Part shown: positions 46,709-54,467 of the stretch, piece by piece | How the letters are laid out: each line of letters starts with the position of its first letter | Position numbering within the stretch: position 1 is the first letter of the stretch | Assembly (NCBI GenBank): GCA_029259635.1 | Contig: JAJDEU010000035.1 | Location: forward strand, 24,940-88,939 | DNA: 64,000 bases | Origin: Planctomycetota bacterium | Lineage (GTDB): Bacteria; Planctomycetota; UBA1135; GCA-002686595 | Reading direction: 5' to 3' | Notes under the pieces: generated by a model | Told to the model about the DNA's origin: nothing | Database searches by the model: none | What the model saw: the letters and a program-made list of their open reading frames with translations, nothing else | Position numbers and translations under genes: made by a program

Positions 46709-47757
46709 ACACGGATAGCCCCGTGCTTGGAGTCCTGATTCCGTGCCGGAATGAAGTGCTGGTACTCGCGCGGAAGCTATCGAATCTGGCGCTGGTTCGC
46801 TGGCCTAGAGCGAACCGACCCCATCGGATCGTGGTGGTCAATGACGGTTCCTTGGATCGAACCGAAGAACGCGCCCGTGAGCTCGGCAGCGAGCTGTTTG
46901 CGAGCCGTGAGGACCTTGAGTTTTGCGTCGTGGAGAACGGAGTTCGCCCGGGCAAGTCTGGTGCCATCTCCGCGGGGCTCGCCGCGCTCTCGGGAGTCGA
47001 CTTGTTCGTCCTGACGGATGCCGACGTCGTTCTGCATCCGGGTGCCTTGGTCGCGCTGGCGGAGGCTTTCGCGGATTCTGGTACGGGCATGGTCTCCGGC
47101 TCCCAGCGCTTTGTTCATGAGCTGAACGAAGACGGCTCGGCGCGTGCACCCGGCGGAGCGTCACTGATTGCCACGGGCGATGGATTCGACTTTGCGACGG
47201 CCAAGGTTCGTGCGTTCGAGTCTCGGTTCGGCAAACTGTTCAGCGTGCATGGACAGCTTCTCGGGTGGCGCGCGAGCCTGGGGGTCGAACCGACGCCTGG
47301 GATCGCCGCCGACGACATCGACCTGGCTCTCTCGGTTCGAGCGCTCTCTTCGAAGGTGCGCTTGTGCCGCGACGCGGTCTTCTATGAAGAGAAGCCGAGC
47401 AAGGGCGCTGCTCTCGACGCGCAAGCCCTGCGGCGCGCCCGGGCCTACATTCAGGTGGTCGGCAAGCCCGGCGCATCGATCGGCGGCGGCCTTCTCGATC
47501 GCCTCCAGTTTGGATTCTACCGGCACGTTCCGCTCGCCTTCCCAGAGCTCCTGCTGTTGATTTCGGCGATTGCGGTTGCGACGGGCTTCGTCTATTTCGG
47601 AGGCTTCGGCGCATCGGTCACGATGGGGCTTATCGCGATGGTGCCTGTCACGCGGCTGGGCCGTTTGCTCTTCCGTACGGCGCGGCTCATTCGGCGCGCC
47701 AGGAGTTCGGAGCGCGAGCTTGAGTTGTCGGATAGTTGGGAGATGGAACGCTCGTGA
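46705..47757 (+). CDS. Family 2 glycosyltransferase with C-terminal membrane helices
   Basis: 350 residues from the ATG overlapping the radical SAM stop (ATGA). GT-A fold: LGVLIPCRNEV, RIVVVNDGSLDRTEERA, LTDADVVLHPGALVAL (metal-binding DxD) and GIAADDIDLALSVRAL (catalytic Asp-Asp), then AVFYEEKPSKG. Two or three hydrophobic segments occupy about residues 270-320. This is the layout of processive or lipid-linked membrane transferases such as hyaluronan/chitooligosaccharide-type GT2s. Acts at the cytoplasmic face, presumably making a lipid-linked sugar for the GT-C enzyme encoded next. Confidence 0.88.
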   Translation: MNTDSPVLGVLIPCRNEVLVLARKLSNLALVRWPRANRPHRIVVVNDGSLDRTEERARELGSELFASREDLEFCVVENGVRPGKSGAISAGLAALSGVDLFVLTDADVVLHPGALVALAEAFADSGTGMVSGSQRFVHELNEDGSARAPGGASLIATGDGFDFATAKVRAFESRFGKLFSVHGQLLGWRASLGVEPTPGIAADDIDLALSVRALSSKVRLCRDAVFYEEKPSKGAALDAQALRRARAYIQVVGKPGASIGGGLLDRLQFGFYRHVPLAFPELLLLISAIAVATGFVYFGGFGASVTMGLIAMVPVTRLGRLLFRTARLIRRARSSERELELSDSWEMERS

Positions 47758-49853
47758 GCGAAGTGGCTTCGACTGCGCGATCGGTCAAGGGTTGGGAGTG
47801 GATAACACTCGCGGCCTTGCTCCTCTTGGGGTTTGTACTCCGGTGCACCGTCATCGGTCAGTACGAGTCCACGCATCCTCTTGCCGATCGGCCCGTGATC
47901 GACGAAGCCTCCTATGAGGACTGGGCGCTCGAGATTTCGCGAGGGGATTGGATGGGTGAGGAGGTGTTTTTCCAGGAGCCGCTCTACCCCTACTGGATGG
48001 CGACCGTCTTTGCGGTGTTCGGTGAGTCGCGGACATCGCTGCGGACCGTGCAGGCGGGACTCGGAGTGCTCACGGTCTTCCTCGTCTGGGCACTCACGCG
48101 CAGGTTGTTCGGTGTGAATCCCGCGCTCCTCGCCGCGTTGGCCCTGGCCACCTACCGACCGGCGCTGCTTCTGCCGAGCTTGCTTCTCAAGCCCAACTTG
48201 TTCTTGCCGATCCTCGCGGGGATGGCGTGGGTTCTCGTTGCGGCGACCCAAGCCTCCGGAACGACCACAACGAAGAGAGCGCTCCTGCGGTGGCTTCTGG
48301 TCGGCGGCTTGGCCGGGCTCGGAGCCTTGCTGCGCGGGAATATGTTGTTGCTCTTGCCGGCCTTCGCGGTATGGCCTGCCGCTCTTGCACTGATTCGTCG
48401 CGCGAGTTTTTCGAAGAGCTTGCCGGCCTGTGCGGCGATTCTGGCGGGAGCCCTGCTGATCCTCGCGCCGGTGGCTCTGCGCAATCACCACGTGGGTGGC
48501 GTCTGGGCGCTGACCACCAGCGGCGCCGGCACGAATGTCTACGGCGGAAACAACTCCGATAATCCCTACGGCCTCGCGAGGGAGTTCGACTGGGTGCGTG
48601 GAATTCCGGAGTTCGAGGCCGAGGATTGGAAACACGAGGCGGAGCGGCGTCTCGGCCGAGAACTCGATCCCACCGAGGTGAGCTCGTACTGGTTGGCGCA
48701 AGTCGGCGAGTCGATACTGGCGGATCCAGCCATGCACCTCTCGATCCTGTGGAACAAGCTGCGCTTGACGCTCGGCTCCTACGAGGTTCCGGACAATCAT
48801 CACTTGGAGTGGGACGCGCGCTTCGTTCCCTTACTGCGCGCCCCGCTTCCCGGCTACGATTTGTGGGGCTGGCTCGGGCTTGCAGGGCTGCTGCTCTTTT
48901 TGTCGGAGCTGTCCGCTCGGATAAAAGAAACGGAGCGAATGGGGGGAGTCGCCCTCGCGCTCTTCTATCTGGCTTACCTCGGCACGATCGTGCTTACGGT
49001 CACGAGCATGCGGGCTCGACTTGCACTCCTACCACTGCTCCTGCCGTTCGCCGGAGAGTTCGTGGGGCGCCTTGCGCGTGGCTTCCGCGAGCGGGAGTTC
49101 GGCAGACTTGCTGCCGTTGTGTTGCTCTCAGCTCTCATGGTTTACGTGCCGGTCTTCGATGCCACCGAACGTGCGATGAAGCTGGCGACTCGCGAACTGA
49201 ACGAGCTGACTTATCGGTTTCAAGAGCTCGGAGCGAGTGAGGCACTCTTAGCCGACATCGACGAGCTGGATCAACGATATCCCAATACGCTCCGAGTCTG
49301 GTCGCTGCATGCGGAGGTTGGCTTCGGGCTCGCACGTGCGGAAGCTGGCGAGGGCAACGTCGACGGAATGCGGGAGTACGCGAAGGCGGCGCGAAGCCGT
49401 TTGGAGACGGTCATTGAAGTGGCCGGCACGAACGAGCGCGAACGACATCGAGCACGCGTCCTCCTCGGCGACCTCGCGAGCTTTATCGGCGTGCCAACGG
49501 CCGCCCGAGTTCACTACGAGCGAGCGCTCGAGTTCGACCCGACCGACGCGCACGTTCGGCGTGGGCTTGCCGAAGCGCTGCTGATTCTCGCGCTCGATTA
49601 CCCGGAAGACGAGGCCTTCCTCCTGCTGCAGTCCATCGATGAGTTTGAAGCATCGTTGAGGCTTGATCATGCCGAGCCCGGTTCCCGATTGTTGGGCCTG
49701 GCCAATGCCGAGTTCCAATTGGCCTTAGTCAGCAATGGGGAAGAGCGAGCGGAGTTCTTGAAGCTCGCGGAAACACACTTGCTTCAAGTCCAGGCGACTG
49801 GCGAGTCCTCCGAGGTCTCGCAGCTGCTCGAACTCGTTCGAAAAGCTCAGTAG
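47754..49853 (+). CDS. GT39/ArnT-like membrane glycosyltransferase with C-terminal TPR region
   Basis: 699 residues from GTG 47754, which overlaps the GT2 stop. Helix 1 (WITLAALLLLGFVLRCTVIG) is followed by a periplasmic loop with VIDEASYEDWALEI and FFQEPLYPYWMATVFAVFG, the acidic residues and xEPLYPYW motif typical of the PMT_2/GT39 GT-C superfamily. About ten membrane helices reach to residue 475; the rest is helical TPR-like repeats (AARVHYERALEFDPTDAHVRRGLAEALL). It would transfer a sugar from a polyprenyl carrier to an acceptor outside the cytoplasm. It converges on the parvulin gene with a 14-base gap. Confidence 0.87.
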   Translation: MSEVASTARSVKGWEWITLAALLLLGFVLRCTVIGQYESTHPLADRPVIDEASYEDWALEISRGDWMGEEVFFQEPLYPYWMATVFAVFGESRTSLRTVQAGLGVLTVFLVWALTRRLFGVNPALLAALALATYRPALLLPSLLLKPNLFLPILAGMAWVLVAATQASGTTTTKRALLRWLLVGGLAGLGALLRGNMLLLLPAFAVWPAALALIRRASFSKSLPACAAILAGALLILAPVALRNHHVGGVWALTTSGAGTNVYGGNNSDNPYGLAREFDWVRGIPEFEAEDWKHEAERRLGRELDPTEVSSYWLAQVGESILADPAMHLSILWNKLRLTLGSYEVPDNHHLEWDARFVPLLRAPLPGYDLWGWLGLAGLLLFLSELSARIKETERMGGVALALFYLAYLGTIVLTVTSMRARLALLPLLLPFAGEFVGRLARGFREREFGRLAAVVLLSALMVYVPVFDATERAMKLATRELNELTYRFQELGASEALLADIDELDQRYPNTLRVWSLHAEVGFGLARAEAGEGNVDGMREYAKAARSRLETVIEVAGTNERERHRARVLLGDLASFIGVPTAARVHYERALEFDPTDAHVRRGLAEALLILALDYPEDEAFLLLQSIDEFEASLRLDHAEPGSRLLGLANAEFQLALVSNGEERAEFLKLAETHLLQVQATGESSEVSQLLELVRKAQ

Positions 49854-49867
49854 CCGACTCGCTCCAG

Positions 49868-51751
49868 CTAGGACTTGACGAGGCCCGGCTCGACCGTGAA
49901 TGGCACGTCGCGGGTGAGGACGTTTCGCATGTTGGCGATAGCCGGAATGGACGGAGGCTCGTTCGTGAGCTCATCGATGATGGCTTCGCGAACCTTTTCG
50001 AGGGGAGTCACGGCAACCTTGAGCAACTCGAAGATGCAGAGGGAAGTGTCCACCTGAATGGGTTCGGTCACTTCACCGACCTTGATCTTCTTGAGAGCGT
50101 CTTCGACATCCGTCGGCCATTTATCAGGGCGATAGGCGTTCAGGAGCTCTCCGCCATGAATCTTGCTCTCGTCATCACTGTACTTTCGGGCAAGTGCTCC
50201 GAAGTCCTCGCCGTTGTCCAGCTTCTCGTAAATCAACTCGGAGAGCGCGAGCTTCTCCTTGTGGCTCTTCTCCACGCGAGCAAGCTCTTCGTCGGAAGCG
50301 CCGCGCTGCAACTTATTCGCCATGACTTGAAGACGAATTAACCGCACGGTTCGCGTCATTCCGCCCTGGCCGTAGGACGCTTCCCAGCGCTGGCGAATCA
50401 AATCTTCTGTGATGACGCGCGATGACTTCAAGATGTCTTCTGCAAGAAAGACCGCAACGTGAGTGATCAGCATGTCACGAACGACAGAGGCCTCGCTGGG
50501 GCTTCCCGACTTTAGAGCGAGCCATTCTTCAACCGTATGCGCCGTCGAGCCTTTCACGCGTCGATCGATCTCCTTCCGAATGCGCTCGTGAATCTCTTCG
50601 TTCGAGATCTTGATGTCCAACTCGGCAGCCTTCTTCTCGATGATCCAAGCTTCGACGAAGCGAGGCGCGATCACTTCTCCGTTCCGAATTCGGAGCCAGT
50701 CCGAATAGGTGTCGCGACGAATGGACTGGCCGTTGATTTTGAGGACGACATCATCGTCGGCCATCGGACCCTGGGCCCACATCGCCGGCTGGACTTCCCA
50801 GGTCGACGCATCGAGGAGTCGTCCGAGGAGGGCACCGTGTTCCGCTTGGGTAGGCGGGGCGGAGAGGATGGATTCCTCGAGGGTGCTTCGAACGCTCTCG
50901 AAAGAGGTCTGGCGCACGTCGTCGATTCGGAAGATCCACCAGGAGCCCATGCCGAGGATGGGCTCGGTGAGTTGGCCGCTCGGGAGTTCGGCGAGCACGT
51001 CGAGGACATCGTTCGACCACTCCCCCGGAGTGAAGCCGTTGAGGGGCGCTCCACCTCGTCGCGCGCTGGCGTGCGTGCTGTGCCGTCGAGCGCTCGCCGC
51101 GAAGTCGCCCGACTCGACAATCTCCTTCCGGATGGAAACGGCACGCTTCCAAGCCGTCTCGATCGCGTGCTCACGAGCTGCCTGGATGTCGGTCAGTGTC
51201 GCGGCGGGCGGAGCCACCACCCTGTCCGGCTCGACCTCGAGAACGAGCGCTTCGATGGTCCGCCCTTCTCTGCCGTAGTAATAGACCCAAGCCTCGCGCA
51301 GCGTCTCCTCCGTGATACGCCGCTCCTTCTGGAGGATCCTCGAGCTGAGCTGCTGATTGCGAGTTCTCTGTTCGAGCTCCAGCGTGAAGCCTAAGGGGGT
51401 TCGGTTCTCGTTCTCGAGTTCCTGACGCCAGAGGCTTCGGTCGCCTCCAAAAATCTCGGTCACTCTCTCGTCGATGATCGATTGAGCCTCGTCGGATACC
51501 GACGACGGGTGAAGCGTTACGCCCAGCCGCTTGGCCTCTTCTTTCAGAAGCCAAGCCTCGACATAGTCAATCGCCAAGTTCTCTCCGCGAAAGCGCACGA
51601 GCCAACGCGTGAAGTGTTCGACCGAGATCGGTTCACCGGCGATGGTGAGGGCAGCTTCCCCTTCGCTGGGTTTCGGAGCTCGACTCTCCGAGGGAGCAGG
51701 CGCGAGGGAAGTGGATACGAGGAGGACAGCGGTGAGAACGGGGGAGATCAT
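49868..51751 (-). CDS. Periplasmic SurA-like peptidyl-prolyl isomerase with duplicated parvulin units
   Basis: 627 residues from ATG 51751, with a signal peptide (PVLTAVLLVSTSLAPA). Two copies of a SurA-like unit are visible. Each has an N-terminal helical chaperone part (ALTIAGEPISVEHFTRWLVRFRGENLAIDYVEAWLL near residues 35-70; VVLKINGQSIRRDTYSDWLRIRNGEVIAPRFVEAWII near residues 330-366; short fragments of each are nearly superimposable) and a parvulin-type domain: RRHSTHASARRGGAP...SGQLTEPI in the first and ARKYSDDESKIHGGEL...VGEVTEPIQV in the second. It likely assists folding of outer-membrane proteins. The reading frame remains open 120 codons upstream, but that stretch does not look like protein. 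Confidence 0.85.
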   Translation of the reverse strand: MISPVLTAVLLVSTSLAPAPSESRAPKPSEGEAALTIAGEPISVEHFTRWLVRFRGENLAIDYVEAWLLKEEAKRLGVTLHPSSVSDEAQSIIDERVTEIFGGDRSLWRQELENENRTPLGFTLELEQRTRNQQLSSRILQKERRITEETLREAWVYYYGREGRTIEALVLEVEPDRVVAPPAATLTDIQAAREHAIETAWKRAVSIRKEIVESGDFAASARRHSTHASARRGGAPLNGFTPGEWSNDVLDVLAELPSGQLTEPILGMGSWWIFRIDDVRQTSFESVRSTLEESILSAPPTQAEHGALLGRLLDASTWEVQPAMWAQGPMADDDVVLKINGQSIRRDTYSDWLRIRNGEVIAPRFVEAWIIEKKAAELDIKISNEEIHERIRKEIDRRVKGSTAHTVEEWLALKSGSPSEASVVRDMLITHVAVFLAEDILKSSRVITEDLIRQRWEASYGQGGMTRTVRLIRLQVMANKLQRGASDEELARVEKSHKEKLALSELIYEKLDNGEDFGALARKYSDDESKIHGGELLNAYRPDKWPTDVEDALKKIKVGEVTEPIQVDTSLCIFELLKVAVTPLEKVREAIIDELTNEPPSIPAIANMRNVLTRDVPFTVEPGLVKS

Positions 51752-52102
51752 CGGAACGGGATGGAGAGGCGTAGGGGTCGGAGGTGAGGGCACAACTATA
51801 CGGCCGAGGAGGGAGCTCCGTGAGCATCGGGCACAGCTCTCTCTGGCCTTTGTTTCGGCTAGGTTCGGTTGGGTCGAACTCTCCAGAAAAGAGGCAGAAG
51901 GCGCATGCGCTTCCGCGCAAAAGGCCCCTCGGATGCCTGGAGCGGGGGTTTTGCCCGTGTTTTGGAGGATGTCGAAACTGCGCGCAACTGAATGACTAGT
52001 TCGTTCGTCTGAATCCAGGGGGCCTCCTCCGCTCGGTTTGATTGAAGCAGGTGGGGGGGCAGAGCCTACGGCACCACAAGCTCCCTCGATCGAGTAGGAA
52101 CC
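51752..52102. other. Non-coding divergent region
   Basis: 351 bases between the parvulin gene and the receiver-like gene. It must hold both promoters. I see no RNA gene, strong hairpin or repeat here; an in-frame extension of the parvulin gene through it is rejected on composition. Confidence 0.4.
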
Positions 52103-52519
52103 ATGAAGCACTTTGAACTAGGAGCGGACATGAGAGCGCGGGCGAGCTCCGCGCGTGTTCGCGAGCGGGGGCAGATCCCTTCCGCTCGACCGCGATGCCT
52201 GGTTACCGATTTGCGTGCCGAACGGGGACTCTCGCGCGCGCTCTGTCGACACTTGGAGTTCGAGATGAACGCGCTTGAGTTCACAGCGGAAGAGTTCGGT
52301 CGAGTCGACACGATCTGGGTCTGCGGCTATCGGTCGAGTGAAGCGAGTCGATTGCGCGCGCTGCGTCATCGTTATCCCCATTCGCGAATCCTGGTTACCG
52401 GAGAACGGCGCTCCAAGGGGTGGCAACAAACGGCGCTGGCTGCGGGAGCCGATGACGTTCGCCAATGGCCGCTCTCCAATCTGAGCTTGCAGAACTTATT
52501 GCTGGGCCTCGGGCGGTAG
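52103..52519 (+). CDS. Small protein resembling a degenerate response-regulator receiver domain
   Basis: 138 residues. The C-terminal 110 follow a CheY-like pattern: RCLVTDLRAERGLSRAL (strand 1, with the acidic pair reduced to Asp), DTIWVCGYRSSEASRLRALR (strand 3, phosphoacceptor Asp replaced), SRILVTGERRS (conserved Thr) and AAGADDVRQWPLSNLSLQNLL (Lys of the KP pair replaced by Trp). A pseudo-receiver that cannot be phosphorylated is the best reading. About 30 Arg-rich residues precede it. AGGAACC lies just before the ATG. It stands alone on its strand; partners are unknown. Confidence 0.55.
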   Translation: MKHFELGADMRARASSARVRERGQIPSARPRCLVTDLRAERGLSRALCRHLEFEMNALEFTAEEFGRVDTIWVCGYRSSEASRLRALRHRYPHSRILVTGERRSKGWQQTALAAGADDVRQWPLSNLSLQNLLLGLGR

Positions 52520-52711
52520 CCTTCGCGGTGAAGTGAATTGCCCAGGAGGCTTTGCGTGTGGAGCGCTCCGGCCTCTCGCGAACTAGGAGGCTGTACGATC
52601 CCGTCGAGACTCAACCTCCTCGCCGCGAAACCGCGCGAATCCTCATGCGATAAGGGGAATCCTTCGGGAATTCAGAGTGCATGTTGGGAGCGGCCCTCTT
52701 CGTGCTGAAGA

Positions 52712-53950
52712 ATGTGCGCGATGGCGAGCTCCCTCCTCTTTGACGCGGTGATCTTCGATCTCGACGGAACGCTCGTGGCTACGGATCGCTACTGGATTCC
52801 CGCAGCCCGAAGCGCTGCACGCCGCGCCTTCGCCGAGTTCGACGTCCAGTTGAAGATTCCCGAGAATCGCGAGTGGCTCGCGATCGTCGGACTCCCGCTG
52901 GAGCACGGGCTCGGACAACTCTTTCCGAGCTTAGCGATCGAACAAATTAAATCCTTGGCGGCTTACTGCGTCGAGGCCGAAGAGGAGCTGCTCTCGGCGG
53001 GTGGGGCAGCGCTGCTTCCCGGTGCGCGCGAAGCTCTCGACGAGCTGAAGGCGGCAGGCATCTCCATCGGTATTGCGAGCAACTGCGGATCGAGCTACTT
53101 GAACCACGTCGTCTCTTCGCTCCAGCTCGACCGCTGGGCGTCCGAGGTGCGCTGCCTCGACAGCCCCGGAATTCGCGACAAGAGCGACATGATCGAAGAC
53201 CTGCTCTTGACCTTCGATACACGTCGAGCGGTCATGGTGGGGGATCGCTACGGCGACGAGGAATCCGCGCGTTCGAACGCGATTCCGCACGTTCACGTTC
53301 GCACGGGCTATGCGCACCACACGGAAGGCGAGACGGCGGACTTCGCGATCGAGGATCTTTTCGACCTGACGAATCGCCTGCGCCTTCGAGCGACCCGACT
53401 CGAAGGAGTCTTGGATGAGCTGAGTGTCGAGGGCAGGCGGGCGATCCTCGGGGTCACCGGTCGGCGCGCCTCGGGAAAGTCCCTTCTCGCTCGAGACCTC
53501 GCGCAGCTGGTCATCGAGCGCGGCGGGCAGGCGGAAGTGATCGAGCTCGCGTCCTTCAAGCGCGAGGTTCCGATCGAGCGCGAGGACTCGCTCAGCTCCG
53601 ATTATGACCTGGACCGATTGAAGGAGGAGGTGCTCCGCCCGAGCGACGCGTCGGCTTCCGGCTCCCTCTTGATTCTCGAGGGCGCCTTTCTGCTCGACCC
53701 CCGAATCGCGACCCAGCTCACCCGCTTGCTCTACGTCGACGCCACGGTCGACCTCTCGATGACGCGTTTCCGAGGCCGGGACGCGAGGCTCTCCGGGACG
53801 ACCATCTTGGAGGTAGCCCGAGAGGCGCTGGCGGCGGAGGAGCGCTTCGAAGCCCGCTTCGCCCCGGCCCGAGCCGACCTTATCTTGGATGGCGGTGTCT
53901 TTTTTGGCCTCGGAGCCGCGCCAGGCCTTGATGAAACCCAGAAAGCCTAG
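52712..53950 (+). CDS. HAD phosphatase fused to a P-loop kinase domain
   Basis: 412 residues. Residues about 10-220 are a HAD-superfamily hydrolase of the phosphoglycolate-phosphatase-like group: motif I FDLDGTLVATD, motif II IASNCG, and motif IV VGDRYGDEESA. Residues about 245-400 are a P-loop domain with Walker A GVTGRRASGKS (247-257) and a uridine-kinase-like arrangement (SLLILEGAFLLDPR, RLLYVDATVDLSMTRFRGRDA). ATG at 52712, or 9 bases later, is the start. The fusion pairs a small-molecule phosphatase with a kinase, suggesting recycling or repair of a phosphorylated metabolite. The substrate is unknown. Confidence 0.83.
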   Translation: MCAMASSLLFDAVIFDLDGTLVATDRYWIPAARSAARRAFAEFDVQLKIPENREWLAIVGLPLEHGLGQLFPSLAIEQIKSLAAYCVEAEEELLSAGGAALLPGAREALDELKAAGISIGIASNCGSSYLNHVVSSLQLDRWASEVRCLDSPGIRDKSDMIEDLLLTFDTRRAVMVGDRYGDEESARSNAIPHVHVRTGYAHHTEGETADFAIEDLFDLTNRLRLRATRLEGVLDELSVEGRRAILGVTGRRASGKSLLARDLAQLVIERGGQAEVIELASFKREVPIEREDSLSSDYDLDRLKEEVLRPSDASASGSLLILEGAFLLDPRIATQLTRLLYVDATVDLSMTRFRGRDARLSGTTILEVAREALAAEERFEARFAPARADLILDGGVFFGLGAAPGLDETQKA

Positions 53951-54070
53951 CTATGCTGCCGGGTCCTGCCGAGCCCATCTGATCCGAATTGGGGTCTAGG
54001 TGGCCCGCCGCACCCTCGGAGGACAGCGGCCGATGAATCCCCGGCCCTCCCCGTTGCCCAAAGCTTAGCC

Positions 54071-54280
54071 ATGGAATCGACTCTTCCCCAGCGCCTTCAG
54101 ACCGCCGTCTCCGGCTCCTTTCACAAGACCGCTCTGCTTCAGAAGCGCGTCCGTGAGTTGATTCGCGGTGCTGCACCGCTGATCGAAACTCGCGAGAAGA
54201 ACCCGATCAAGATCGCGTTCCTCGAGATGGAACGCGGCCTGATCGAGTTGATCCCCGACGAAGACGGCACCACGCTCTAA
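54071..54280 (+). CDS. rpoZ: Putative RNA polymerase omega subunit
   Basis: 69 residues. The core KTALLQKRVRELIRGAAPLI followed by NPIKIAFLEMERGLIEL has the pattern of omega: a basic helix, the GA-x-PL turn and a following helix of aliphatic and acidic residues. The form with Leu-Gln-Lys-Arg resembles the short omega subunits of Planctomycetota more than E. coli RpoZ. Omega promotes RNA polymerase assembly. The gene stands alone, 120 bases after the HAD-kinase gene. Small size and divergence make the call tentative. Confidence 0.6.
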   Translation: MESTLPQRLQTAVSGSFHKTALLQKRVRELIRGAAPLIETREKNPIKIAFLEMERGLIELIPDEDGTTL

Positions 54281-54467
54281 GCCCTCGTTAGAAGACTCTC
54301 GCCAAGAGCTAGGTCTAGAAAGCCGGACGCTGCGCTGTGGCGATCCAGGCAAGCGGGTAGAGCTTCTGTTTTCCGACTTGGCGTCGGAGGGCATCAAGAA
54401 TCGCGAAGATTCACGTGTAGATTGATTTCGGCTCCGTAACTATCGGACTCAGCTCGAGCGAACACAC

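Noticed and set aside
51752..52111. N-terminal extension of the parvulin gene by 120 codons
   Set aside because: The frame is open but composition is unlike protein, and a clean signal peptide begins at ATG 51751.
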